From Coemansia sp. RSA 487 (Eukaryota; Kickxellomycota; Kickxellomycetes; Kickxellales; Kickxellaceae), in NCBI GenBank assembly GCA_027577595.1, contig JANBRJ010000023.1, positions 62,001 to 126,000 on the forward strand: a DNA stretch of 64,000 nt, given 5' to 3'. The notes beneath the pieces were generated by a model, which was not told the origin of the DNA, made no database searches, and saw only the letters and a list, made by a program, of their open reading frames with translations. A program made the translations under genes and the position numbers. Positions 33,101-41,273 of the stretch are shown here, piece after piece. The first letter of the stretch is position 1; the number at the start of each line of letters is the position of its first letter.

Positions 33101-34843
33101 GCCAGTGGTCAACGCTCCCTGGTCGCGGTTGCGCTGACCATTCTCGGGCCCAGAAATAGGTGCAGACTGTGACGGGTGCACTGGGGCGCCGTTTTGATAA
33201 GCAGACGCCGATGCTTGCTCTGGCATGCCGAGATCATCTTCGAAATTGCCTGCCAGCCGCTCTGCATAAGAGAAATCCATTGACATTGACGCTTCCACTG
33301 TGGAAAAGGGAGCCGAGTTCGAAAGCTCCTGCAATCCAGAACCTCTGCCCAGCGCGGAGGGGACGCTGCCACTGCCGTCAACGGAGGAATACTGACCTTT
33401 GGCAGCTGTTAACGTAGCTGCCTGTGTCATGTCATCCAGGGTGATCGTACCATCTGCACTCGCGCTCGTTGTGCCATTGTCAGTAGCTGCACTCTTCTCC
33501 GAATGGTTTCTGCCAAGCTCCCGAACGCGCTCGTCGCGAGCTGATGAGGCATTGCCAAAGTCATCGATCTCAAAAGGCACTCCAGACATTGGGGTGAGTT
33601 CAGGGGCAGATGGCTCGGGGGCTGCTGGAGCTTTTAGCTGCTGACGCATGTTATTAGAGCTCTGCTGCTCGGAGTTGTACGCCGCAAACCGCGAACTAAC
33701 AAAGGTGTCGGAGGAAGGTGTTTCCGGTGTGAGCATACTAGCAATTGGAGGCACGCCATATGCAAACTCAAGGTTGTCAGTATCGCTTTCCAGTACGCGA
33801 TTTGAACGAACCGCCAGCTCTTGAGGCTGTGGACGTTGACTATTATGGAAACCAACACGAGCCTCGTAATCCGCATCATCGTGGCTATGTATGGCGGACG
33901 AATGCTCTGCAAAGCCGTTGGCGACGGCTGCACCAGCACCAGCACCACAACCAGCCACTGCTGGTGCGCTGCTACTGTTTGCCGAGGGTAGCTCAGATGG
34001 CGCTCGGCTTCTGCTCACTGCGCCATTAGAAACGATGCCATGATTGAACTCTGTAGGCCCAAGAGCGTCGAGGTCGCCAAGAATACTGTTGTTGCTGCTG
34101 CTGCCGTCAGAATAAAGATCCTGATTCGCACGCGACGACTGAGCGCCGTATGGGTCCATCATGTCGTGGAGCACGTTGTACGCCCTACCAGAGGACACAT
34201 CGACATCAAAACGAGCGTCGTCGTCGTTCTCGGCACCGGCAATTACGTTTTTGTACGGAGCGCCTCCACTGCTTGGCAGCCTTGGGACTGGTGGTGCTTC
34301 CTGCAGCGGGGACCCTAGGCTGAATGCAAAGTTGGACCCTTCTTGCGGTGACGGGTCGATTGCTTTTCGGCTACTGGGCTCCGGAATAGAGATGCTTGGA
34401 AGTGGTGGCGTACCCGAACCGTATTCATCCTCGTCTTCGGCGTCAAAGTCATCAAGAAGCGCCTCAAAGTTTATGCCTGGCTTTCGGAAGCCCGCCACAG
34501 TCGATTTGCGAGCATCGTAGTACGACCGTTTTGACCCATTCCGCATGCCAACACCGGGGCCACGCACAGGTGGCCGGGGCCCAGCTTGTTGTGGGTCTGG
34601 GGACATGGAGCTTGCTGTAGGTGGTTTTGTTGCCTCAGCGTTGTCGACCTCGCCAGATGGCCGGTACGCTTTGTTCTGCGAGGGCGTGCTTGATTGGTAT
34701 TCGCTCATAATACTAGCCAACCTCTTGTCAAAGCCCTTTTGTGTGATCTCGCCATCCTTGAGCTCTATCTGGATGTCGCGGATTCGTGCTTGGTAGACGA
34801 GAGGCAGCTCATCAAACGCGGGCATCTGGGCACTTTCGTTCAT
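27122..34843 (-). CDS. DIP2-family protein: DMAP1-binding domain plus two adenylate-forming domains
   Basis: 2573 residues in one exon. DIP2 proteins carry two fatty-acyl-AMP-ligase-like domains and, in yeast (Cmr2), have been linked to diacylglycerol handling. Seen: an N-terminal DMAP1-binding domain (about residues 8-50, RIRDIQIELKDGEITQKGFD), then about 850 residues of Ser/Ala/Gln-rich linker including an Ala-Ser repeat. A first adenylation-like domain follows (starting about 940: PSILRYRASATPNEIAY), itself split by a low-complexity insert. A second begins near residue 1900 (ITDILVWRASKYPDQTAFMQFDERARP, with RTALLMVFTGAQASTPQ). Animal DIP2 is about 1,570 residues, so this one is greatly enlarged by linkers. 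The ATG at 34843 is preferred over an upstream GTG, and a TATCTAG acceptor just 5' of it suggests a 5' UTR intron. Confidence 0.9.
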   Translation of the reverse strand: MNESAQMPAFDELPLVYQARIRDIQIELKDGEITQKGFDKRLASIMSEYQSSTPSQNKAYRPSGEVDNAEATKPPTASSMSPDPQQAGPRPPVRGPGVGMRNGSKRSYYDARKSTVAGFRKPGINFEALLDDFDAEDEDEYGSGTPPLPSISIPEPSSRKAIDPSPQEGSNFAFSLGSPLQEAPPVPRLPSSGGAPYKNVIAGAENDDDARFDVDVSSGRAYNVLHDMMDPYGAQSSRANQDLYSDGSSSNNSILGDLDALGPTEFNHGIVSNGAVSRSRAPSELPSANSSSAPAVAGCGAGAGAAVANGFAEHSSAIHSHDDADYEARVGFHNSQRPQPQELAVRSNRVLESDTDNLEFAYGVPPIASMLTPETPSSDTFVSSRFAAYNSEQQSSNNMRQQLKAPAAPEPSAPELTPMSGVPFEIDDFGNASSARDERVRELGRNHSEKSAATDNGTTSASADGTITLDDMTQAATLTAAKGQYSSVDGSGSVPSALGRGSGLQELSNSAPFSTVEASMSMDFSYAERLAGNFEDDLGMPEQASASAYQNGAPVHPSQSAPISGPENGQRNRDQGALTTGSFPLNQPTMPSLQHRMSQEDSERYLRMIEASYIEDDHSYREYSGSGKNSQASSKPAMETPPKDELDHNSVLDAIDYLHPHQEGSRQQQSATGRPKRRLTLGTRADRHHLNAGSAGIGRASYYAEESELEIPTNFDVPDTPLMVADFALASASASASPSPSPSALALASARAVPKPPNNNSNARGVGNGAVLAHEAKDRVHSQAGHAAKQPAQSGELLGHSDASAVTPIVTDPYVLGSSNAQSAQYGFEQSGVPGKADARVSKTAPLERMPSTRVVGFASVSNTPPMHDVAHLSAPPENIAYTYGTQDQPHNTNAPMQHTPIGQAQSLAAHQAPQISSIGAIAYPRDVPDDVYSSKLKQLMTTHSNLPSILRYRASATPNEIAYTCIDTKGKEIGSWTWSGLHTRAIQVVQLLRQKSVSMWGHRVALVYRKYEMLDFVGSLYGCFYAGICAVPIVAGDSYAELVHVLNSTNAALVLTSELNIKTLHKDISQNNVGPGWPTAVSWVRTDNLGGTVLSAAGVQNPSSQFHARPVADSVYSSQADIKIDDISPEDLAYIEFSKSPNGELKGVQVTHGAIMRQCAIWMTSTGMLDVGRKYKHRVELEEEEDTGYSQDYSFGLADTANDYDAQSSPSTTASRLEAPVIPQSNSHSNSSVVTPSSPLTEKEKEKEKHGSRGSFGKKWGGSAGFLGKLRNVGSRSKMRRGSRARESVIGDSSIGNKLSLSSTRNSLASLHLGDGNNRMRATSNLSTLSQQSQRYPLQQSQRQVRGDSSGLPAAGVPQNGGRGRLSMVANNNMDFVSGYGNGVGEKTAKTPSANVAVFKDVVVFYIEPRQHFGLVYGIFGGCYGGHQSVYASSALCDVPGAYINLLTRYRTTVAIGDYTGLQSVLSVSTDDPREIIDYSKKTPPNLARLRLCLIDTLYIDPIFHETFNCNVLHPFGCPYQGIADTEGHPVVTAVCTLAEHGSALMAMRDCLSGYPPVNIDTDGSVSYEFVLDREAFRQNRIVVLPDTKNEAELDDIGTVRYRSFGFPALNSTVAVVDPETRDLCAPDAIGELWIDSLSLGTGFWGLPKLSNSIFSARFTYSIEPNGELPSSSTYLRTGLMGAVVRGQILVFGFYEDRIRTLTVDPSLDTSLGTPAWYLEPALGFHYTGDINSTIRRYLPQISECTAFEMFANDTHFPVIAAEVRHNSGMYATIAEEVYGVLRNRNGMYAYAVVLCPPDTLPRAYQYGKRTVNAQLCRHQFESGMVNCLYVRLSTDHLFMNLPPPAATLPEDSIGGGIEDPSVALYGRWIQQTSLEEGMPSIDEVTGMDLSAFCSITDILVWRASKYPDQTAFMQFDERARPLKPMTFQKLLTKISGVAQILLDKRRVVAGDHVLVAIAPSPSFVIAIHACLAIGAIPIPIAPPDLQRLADDLPPLLVTAREMKVNFIMVDQHSEEVFKNKMMETVLRVPSMRSLLGSHRMPGILSLTKAPKSPKYILGRGNFRFNPQWADPGRTALLMVFTGAQASTPQYVSYSHRSMLGFCSQQKGDFQMLPNLPVIASVRAYTGYGLLHCAVIGIYVGCMTLLLAPADFFAAPNVWFELVQRYKIKDAFTTLPMLQHAMNFLSAYVGQYSFNLSSVRNFIVATEERVDPLTYMNIRDFFAQYYLDETSINPLYGTLMNPCISTRAYLGVSPLALRLDVHAMRRGKVVALPPPGEMDARAEAEAQGLTLQDSGKVSGSTMVAIVDPATRQALPAGSIGEVWVCSRSNASRKQTLVPGVSSTGANVGRPLMTVTNSVGYLEGDSESEFVRTGDLGFLYLQVSQGGEGGAPAEPYLFVAGKVSETFTIDGYMYFYSDIERSVEEACEDTATGQCVVIQTTLQSSPTGADTNSLMATAVEAAKLRLVAVIALKQSPSASFLPNAACLVFNNVLDSHQVLLDEIVFVSRDVMPRSRISERRRRTVRGLYESGKLKTFVNFPVSNPLTLPSGLANPNNRQSFLGLPPVANRLSLA

Positions 34844-36183
34844 TGTTGACACGCACAGCTAGATAAGAAATTATCACACACCGGACGCTCAAGCTATATA
34901 TATATATTTCAAATATTTGATGAACAAATAAGACAACTTGCACAGGCTAAATAATACGGTTTAAATTTAGTTTAGAGCTGACCGTAAACGTATTATTAGA
35001 ATTCAGAAAAAAGAAAAGCAGAGGCAATAATTAAAAAAAGAGGGATATTGCTGTGGAACAGCATGGATGAATTGAAGTAGTTGCAAGTGGAGAAGAGATA
35101 CACTCTCGCAAGGAGGGGGAATTGGTTGGGAGAACAACGGGGTGTGCGGAGTAGGCTCTAAAGTCATATTTTCACTTTTACTAGAAAGCAAAGCAACCAA
35201 GCTCGGCTGCTTGAGACCGCCCATTGCCCACCAAGTCTGAGAAGCTAAAAATAAAACTCCCATGTAGAGACCAGATAGCTCCTTGGATGGGACAAGAGGC
35301 ACAATAATTACAGCCCCAAAGGCACATTTGTTTCATATGCATCGGATGTTGTTTGTTTTGGAGTTTATCAAAGCTAGATTTGACTGAACGATGGATTCCA
35401 TGCGAATGTGGGCCAAGGAAAAAACAATAGAACAAAGGCCAAGCATGCATCGGCAGCAGCTTATTTGGGCTTGGAGCTGGCTCTACTGCGATCATATCGG
35501 GTATCGTTTACGAAACATACGCGCATGGGATAAAGCTTGCTGTGCGCTATCTGCAAAAAAGGGTAGCAGCACCAACGAGGAATGTATTCAAAGGTAAAAA
35601 AAGCCCCCGGTCTACCAGTTTCTCTTGTTCAACATACGTACCTTTTGATAAGAAAAATTAGGGAGTGTATTAGTGTAGAGAAGAGACTTTGTAGAACTTG
35701 CTCTCGTCGAATTTGCAACGAATATGGCGTGGTCTACAGCCTTGTTCTCGGTCTGTGATATAACAAAAAGGGGGAAGGGGATATTATTATTATTGCTGTT
35801 GTTTTAGTAGCTGGAGAGTGGGAAAAGCTGAACGAGAACCGATATGAAAACACGCTTATCAGAGTATAAAAAGATGAAAAGTTGGATAATAAGAAAGAAA
35901 AGTGGCAAACATCCTGCTGTTGCTGTCTTTGCTGTCTTTGCTGCCTTTGTTGCTGTGCTGTGCTGTGCTGTGCATGTACAAAAGCTGCTGCTATTCGTCG
36001 ATTCGCGATCCCTGAAAATCCCCACACAAAAAGTCCGCGCACGCACAAGTCATGGCACTTTTGTTGTGGCTCCAATGTTCTGCAACACTCGAACCTGATA
36101 TATTAAACGCTGGCGGGTGTCATAGGAGGTCGTAGAGATAATAGTATCTAAACAATTGATGACTCCCCTCCCCGCTATCTACT
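34844..36183. other. Long intergenic region upstream of DIP2; possible 5' leader exon
   Basis: 1.3 kb between the DIP2 start and the MED8 stop. On the minus strand an exon-like segment at about 35751-35642 has an acceptor (ATCACAG) and a GTACGT donor. A TATCTAG acceptor lies at about 34861 next to the DIP2 start. Together these suggest a spliced 5' leader for DIP2. Minus-strand frames are open across the leader segment but resemble nothing known. CTTTG/GCTGT repeats occur near 35920-35970. No other gene was recognised. Confidence 0.35.
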
Positions 36184-36855
36184 CTACGTCTTCGTGCCCG
36201 AGGACGTGAATGCAAGAATATCCTCTAACGCCAGCTGCTTGTGCTCCGGAGAGTACGAAACTTGCTCTGCCCTTGTGCCATTGCTACTGTCGTTGTGGGG
36301 TGCGGAACTCTGGTGCTGCTGGTCTGTTGCTTCTTTGGCGCCTTTAGTGCTGCTTTCGCTCTTGCGAGCCATCGTCTCCAGCGCAGTCCCAACGCTTTCT
36401 GCGTGCCTGCCTTTCAGCTCCATAAACGAGTTTACCGCTGTAATCGCCAGTGATTCTTGCTTCTCTGCTCGCGCAAACCAGTCGAGGTTCTTGTCCCGCA
36501 GCATCTCCGCCTGCACCTGCGCCCAAATCGTTTCTTCTTCTTTTTCGATCTCTGGCGCCAGTTTTGTGCGAAGCAGCACGGATAGAATGTTTTGCTCATG
36601 AATGTTTCCAGGCCGTGTCCTTGGCGCAACCGCCATTTCCTTTAGCATGTGCGCGTGCTTGCTACTGACCGCCTGACTAAGCACTGTGTATTTTGCGGCA
36701 AGCACATTGAATTTGCTCAGTAGATCCGGCCAAGGCATGATAGCTATGTTGTCGGGTGTTGGTCGCGTCTCTTCTATGACCGCTGAGAATGACTCGTGAA
36801 GCTGCTGCAGTTGCCGACGAAGCGACTCTAGCTCGGCAGTGTTTGGGTCGCTCAT
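36184..36855 (-). CDS. MED8: Mediator subunit Med8
   Basis: 223 residues from the ATG at 36855 (MSDPNTAELESLRRQ). Med8 is a head-module subunit of the RNA polymerase II Mediator. Seen: an N-terminal helix (LRRQLQQLHESFSAVIEE), then the characteristic block PWPDLLSKFNVLAAKYTVLSQ (about residues 47-67). ILSVLLRTKLAPEIEKEEE follows (about 98-116), then a helix and a polar tail. An in-frame upstream extension to 37026 is hydrophobic and unlike Med8, so it is excluded. No intron was found. Confidence 0.88.
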   Translation of the reverse strand: MSDPNTAELESLRRQLQQLHESFSAVIEETRPTPDNIAIMPWPDLLSKFNVLAAKYTVLSQAVSSKHAHMLKEMAVAPRTRPGNIHEQNILSVLLRTKLAPEIEKEEETIWAQVQAEMLRDKNLDWFARAEKQESLAITAVNSFMELKGRHAESVGTALETMARKSESSTKGAKEATDQQHQSSAPHNDSSNGTRAEQVSYSPEHKQLALEDILAFTSSGTKT

Positions 36856-37214
36856 TTCCCTTTTGTACTGTTGCGCGATTAATAAGAAATAAAATAAATA
36901 TAGCCAAGCACCAAAGTAAGAGGGAGTCGATATAATGCAAAAGGAGGGAGGAAGAGGAAGCAAGGCATAGATGAACGAGGCTTCTTGCCCGCCTTGCGGA
37001 TCAGCCAGGCATAAACAGCCTGCCAACCTCCCAATCAGAACTTCAAGCCATTAATCACGTACATAGAGCAAGCCAAACATAAATTCAGGTTTATTCTGCT
37101 GTTAACTAGAAATAGAATTAGAAAAAGGAGAGATGGCCAGCCACATCAACAGTGGTAAGCGTCTTATCCATGGAGGGAAAAGTGAAGAACCCAATAAGGA
37201 AAAACAAGCCCAGC
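36856..37214. other. MED8 promoter / tropomyosin 3' flank
   Basis: 359 bases between two minus-strand genes. It has no recognisable gene. The MED8-proximal part has T/A tracts. Confidence 0.4.
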
Positions 37215-38114
37215 TTAGATGTCGTCCAAGGCCTTCATGGTCTCCTCGAGTTCCGCCTTGATACTCATGTACTTTTCATTGAGCTCTTCGTATCTCTTGT
37301 CGGCATCCTCCCTATCCTTCTCGTCTTGGGTGATGATGCGGTTGAGCTTCTCGTTCTCAAGATCAAGTCTGTGGGCCCTACAGCTCGCAAGGACATAGCG
37401 CAGATGGCAAAAACAGCAGGTAAATGCTTGTTAGTATAAAGATATTATGCAATATATGCGAGTGTTATGTTGTGCATGGGTGTCTGAGCGCTGGAACCAA
37501 AAAAATACTCACTCTTTCTGCGACTCGCGGAGCTGTATCTCGAGTTCATCGTACTTCTCTTGGAGAGTGTCAACCTTCTTCATGATGACATCGCTCTCGT
37601 TGAGGCTGGCCACGCTGTTCTTCTGGATCTCCTTGGCCTCGTCAAGCTGAGTTTCTCTTACTTCGGCTTCCTCTTCAAGGCGGGTGATACGGTTCTGAAG
37701 CGAAATGATTTCCTGCTCACGCTCGGTCCGCTCGTCCATAAGCTGCTTGACAGTTGCGTCGAGCGAATCGGCACGCTCGTGGGCGACATTTGCCTCTTCA
37801 CGAAGGCTAGAAATCTTCTACATTCATATACTTTTTCAGTAAATTACAAGTAAATTCAAAAAAAAATACTTTAGCAAAAGAGATGCATTATCAGCTGGCA
37901 CCTTGGACCGGTATCACAGGGGCCGTTTTGAAGGCTGGTTTTGGATTTTGTCGCCATTTCAAAATAAAAGTAGAAAGATGGAAAGTCATCTGGCTGAGAA
38001 TGGACCAATTTGGCGGAGCTGGCATTGTGTCGGGCATTGTGTGCTTTGCCAACAGATACACAGTCCTCGAAAGGAACACACAGAGGGGGCACTTACCTCG
38101 CGGAGTTTCTCCAT
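37215..38114 (-). CDS. Tropomyosin, fungal short form (three exons)
   Basis: Exons 38114-38097 (MEKLRE only), 37817-37513 and 37377-37215 give exactly 161 residues, the length of fission yeast Cdc8. Tropomyosin is a parallel coiled coil that winds along actin filaments and is needed for actin cables and the cytokinetic ring. Seen: unbroken heptad repeats rich in Glu, Lys and Leu throughout (SLREEANVAHERADSLD, ITRLEEEAEVRETQLDEA) and the conserved end AELEETMKALDDI. The 6-codon first exon and the GTAAGT and GTGAGT donors are supported by frame continuity. The residues after the start lack a clear Nat-type variant signal. It is divergent from PNP. Confidence 0.92.
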
Positions 38115-38636
38115 TATCGGGGGGTAATTACTTGGATGTGAGTAGAAGAAAAGTTGAAGGCAGTAAGAAGGAAAAGTTGGCAAATAAAAAACAAGAGCAA
38201 ACAAGCTGACAGCGGCGAAAGGACACCAGAGAACTAAGGAACAGAAAAAATAAACAATCTTCAGACTAGTGCAGGATGAGGGGAGCAAAAATGCCTTTTT
38301 CCTTCCACTTTTTTCTTGGTACTTTTTTATATCTCACAAGCTGATGTTGCTATTGTGCTTCTCAGTTTAGACGCTTGGGTGCTTGGCTCCAAGTTTAATC
38401 TCAGCTTCTGAACTGCTTTAATCGGAAATTCATAAGGCACAGTCAGGTCCATAGCCCTGTTGTCTAAACTTGGGCAGCCAAACAGATATGCATGATTTGT
38501 GCAGAGTCCGCATTCCTCCTTTCATATGGGCTTCCCAATCAAAAATACGTGGTCTTTCTTCTATCCTTTTTTTTATTTCTTCATATTTTACCCACTTGTT
38601 CTTTTTAGCTAACGAAACCGCCACACATCAATCAGT
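38115..38636. promoter_or_regulatory. Divergent promoter region, tropomyosin and PNP
   Basis: 522 bases between head-to-head starts. AT-rich with T tracts near 38310-38330 and 38560-38590. No coding frame with family features was seen. Confidence 0.45.
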
Positions 38637-39560
38637 ATGAGCCACATTCCATACGAAACGTATGTACAGTCAGCAGACTATGTCACTACACAGCTCAGAG
38701 GGTTTGTTCCCGAAGTCGGCATTATTTGCGGGAGCGGGCTCGGCAGCCTGGCCGACACGCTCGAGGGGGACACCATCACCGTTCGGTACGATGACATCCC
38801 AGGGTTTGTGCGCAGCACGACTGACGGACACAAGGGCCAGCTTGTTTTCGGGATGCTCTCGGGAAAGCGCGTCGTGTGCATGCAGGGTCGCTTCCACTGC
38901 TACGAGGGCTACACGGTCCAGCAGGCCACGTTCCCCATCCGTGTAATGCACCTAATCGGTGTCAAAACGCTGGTCGTCACCAATGCGGCAGGCAGCATCA
39001 ACCCGTCCTACGAGGTGGGGGACGTTGTTCTTATCGCAGACCATCTCTCGCTTCCAGGAATCGCAGGCTGCAATGCGCTGGTTGGGCCAAACATCCCCGA
39101 GTTTGGCGTCCGCTTCCCGTCCATCTCCGACTTGTACACGCCACGGCTGCGCCGCATCGCAGCAAAGGCATACCTCACCAACACATACCTGCGCCAGGAG
39201 CGCAACCTCCGCGTTCACGAGGGTGTCTATTCCTGGTGCTTTGGCCCGTGCTACGAGTCTCGCACTGAACTGCGCGCTCTCAGAACACTAGGCGCGGATC
39301 TTGTGGGGATGAGCACGGTTCCAGAAACGGTTGTGGCAAAGCACTGTGGAATGGATGTTCTTGCAATGTCGCTGGTCACCAACAAGTGCGTCAGCCGCAC
39401 CGAGTCAAATACAATCGAAGCAATGGCTGTCGAGCTTTCTGGCACACCAGTGGAGACACTAGCCGAAGAATTCCCCAACCACGAGGAGGTTTTGCTTGCT
39501 GTTGCTGCACGCACAAGCGACATCCAAGCGTTTGTTTCCAGCATTGTTCGGGATATTTGA
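38637..39560 (+). CDS. PNP1: Purine nucleoside phosphorylase
   Basis: 307 residues, intronless. Trimeric PNP splits inosine and guanosine with phosphate in purine salvage. Seen: the phosphate-binding loop IICGSGLGSLAD (about residues 29-40), the His-containing block MQGRFHCYEG (about 82-91), VTNAAGSINPSYEVGDVVLIADH (about 117-139), YESRTELRALRTLGADLVGMSTVPE (about 204-228) and the purine-site Asn in SLVTNKC (about 246-252). All expected active-site blocks are present. The segment between TNKC and NHEEVL is longer than in human PNP. The ATG is the first after a pyrimidine-rich leader. Confidence 0.93.
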   Translation: MSHIPYETYVQSADYVTTQLRGFVPEVGIICGSGLGSLADTLEGDTITVRYDDIPGFVRSTTDGHKGQLVFGMLSGKRVVCMQGRFHCYEGYTVQQATFPIRVMHLIGVKTLVVTNAAGSINPSYEVGDVVLIADHLSLPGIAGCNALVGPNIPEFGVRFPSISDLYTPRLRRIAAKAYLTNTYLRQERNLRVHEGVYSWCFGPCYESRTELRALRTLGADLVGMSTVPETVVAKHCGMDVLAMSLVTNKCVSRTESNTIEAMAVELSGTPVETLAEEFPNHEEVLLAVAARTSDIQAFVSSIVRDI

Positions 39561-40337
39561 AGAAAACCAATCCCACTCACAACGCCTATGTGCAGAAGTC
39601 CAAGTCAGCTTACACACATACAAGCAAGGTTTTTTCCAGTTTCTATTTTCTATTTTCTATTTTCTATTTTCTATTTTCTATTCTAAATTCAAAGATACAT
39701 CTATGGCCAAGCAAATGGCTTATCCTGTTCTTGATCTGTACCCATGCTCTGGCCAATTTTCACTTTCTGCCTAAAAAAACTGCACCGTAGTCGCAGGGAC
39801 ATCTGTCGTAAAGCCCGTTTTCTAGTAATCGAGAGACATATCTATATTTATCCAAAACAGCTAAAGTAGACGGCAGACAAAAAGTACATGGTATATCAGA
39901 ATATATGCCACAATAAATTAGCAATTGAATAAATGCAGAAGAGTATGCTATGTTTATGTGGCCAGGGAACATACCAGACAAGGAAGATCAGGCGCTGCTC
40001 GCTTACTCAGATAAGATTATATCGGTTAAGATTCTTCAGCACTGGCAATCTGCAAAAAGGAAAACCAATTCGCAAGACTGCTTCTGACTGACGTGCAAAT
40101 GTTTAATGTTTTATCATCATTGAGCGCCTCCACAGGTACGCTATTATTGGCGCCTATTTTCTTTGCCACATACCTAATAAAAATAAAGTGCCGCAAACGA
40201 ATGGTCACAAATGATACCGCATGTACAAGATTATAAAAAGAAAGAAAAAAAAACAGGGGGTGTGGCATCAAGAGCAGAAAAAAGCAGAAAATTTTTTTGT
40301 CAGCCACTCAGACGTTTAAGGCCATATTTTTCCGGCT
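39561..40337. other. Intergenic between convergent PNP and glutaredoxin genes
   Basis: Contains a heptamer tandem repeat (39641-39682) and AT-rich spacer. On the minus strand an exon-like open stretch (about 40174-40080, reading YVAKKIGANNSVPVEALNDD) is flanked by a TATTAG acceptor and a GTCAGT donor. A further TTTTGCAG acceptor and a short frame ending near 40005 follow. No start exon in phase could be found, so no gene is called. Confidence 0.35.
39641..39682. repeat. Heptamer tandem repeat (TTCTATT)6
   Basis: Six perfect head-to-tail copies of TTCTATT, 81 bases after the PNP stop codon. This is a minisatellite-like tract in the presumed 3' UTR or flank of PNP. Likely polymorphic; no function is evident. 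Confidence 0.95.
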
Positions 40338-41273
40338 TCAGACGATCAACCCACGATCCTTGAGCATGGCTACCAGCTCACCGTTCTGGTGCTTCTGCAG
40401 AAGCTCATCGCTGCCGCCTATGCTATGACCATCGACAAAAATGTTTGGGAACGTCAGCCGCGACGACTCCCGGCCTAGCGCCGCCTTGACAGCCATCGAG
40501 TCGGGCTCCAGATCTGCCTCCAACACGCTGAACTCCAGCCCGCGCTCGTTGTGGTACTCGGCAAGCAGCGCCTTTGCGCGCTTCGAGTACGGGCAGTATG
40601 TCTTTGAGAACACCATGACCCTGTTGTCCTTGATCAGCCTGCGGACCTTTATGTCTACTGCGCTCGGCGTGTACTCTTTTGGTACCGAATCATCCTTTTG
40701 AGAGGGCTTTGGATGCGCCAGTGCAGCAATCAAACCCTTCTCTTTCAGAAGCTTGGCCAGCGCGCCTTGCCTCTCAAGGTTCTGGATGTCGTCGTTGCCG
40801 CCTAGACATTCCGAGTCCACAAAGATGCTTGGGAAAGTGGTGCGTTTGTACGCAGAAACAAGCGCCTGTCTTATGTTCTGCGCATCCGTCCGCAGGTCTA
40901 CTTCGATGACTTTGTAGCTGAGTCCACCTTCACTGCTGTATTTGTCCAGCAGATCCTTGGTCGCCTTGCAAAACGGACATGTCGACTTGCTAAAGACAAC
41001 CACGCGGTCCTTCTGCATCGATGACCGCAAGAACCGCATGGCTGCGTCCTTGGCGCGTCCAGCCTCTACATCGCCATTCTGCTTGGTGTCTTGCTTTACA
41101 GGGCGCGCCGGTTCGAATTCTCTGATGTTTGGAGTAACTTCGGGCGCAGTGCTGCTTCTGTTTCCGAGTGAGCTGCTGGGCATGTGGTTGGCAAACAGCA
41201 AATACACTGCAACAATCACAAGTAACAGCAACAGGACACGCCGGTTGCGGTATATCGTCACCTTTATACTCAT
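40338..41273 (-). CDS. Membrane-anchored tandem glutaredoxin (dithiol plus monothiol domains)
   Basis: 311 residues from the ATG at 41273 (a further in-frame ATG lies 10 codons upstream). Seen: a single N-terminal hydrophobic anchor (about residues 12-27) behind basic residues, a polar linker, then two glutaredoxin domains in tandem. Domain 1 has active site CPFC (about 99-102), TFPSIFVD and a GG glutathione-binding pair. Domain 2 has CPYS (about 227-230), TFPNIFVDG and GG. Yeast Grx6/Grx7 are secretory-pathway, membrane-anchored and single-domain monothiol enzymes. This protein shares their topology but carries an added dithiol-type domain. A lumenal ER/Golgi location is inferred from the anchor alone. 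Confidence 0.88.
   Translation of the reverse strand: MSIKVTIYRNRRVLLLLLVIVAVYLLFANHMPSSSLGNRSSTAPEVTPNIREFEPARPVKQDTKQNGDVEAGRAKDAAMRFLRSSMQKDRVVVFSKSTCPFCKATKDLLDKYSSEGGLSYKVIEVDLRTDAQNIRQALVSAYKRTTFPSIFVDSECLGGNDDIQNLERQGALAKLLKEKGLIAALAHPKPSQKDDSVPKEYTPSAVDIKVRRLIKDNRVMVFSKTYCPYSKRAKALLAEYHNERGLEFSVLEADLEPDSMAVKAALGRESSRLTFPNIFVDGHSIGGSDELLQKHQNGELVAMLKDRGLIV

Noticed and set aside
39641-39682. Possible CRISPR-like array
   Set aside because: The repeats are 7 bases long with no spacers; this is a simple tandem repeat in a eukaryotic genome.
40201-40268. Start exon MPHPLFFF for the putative small gene after the glutaredoxin
   Set aside because: Its GT donor leaves the wrong phase for the next open segment, and the sequence is a pyrimidine tract more like intron or leader.
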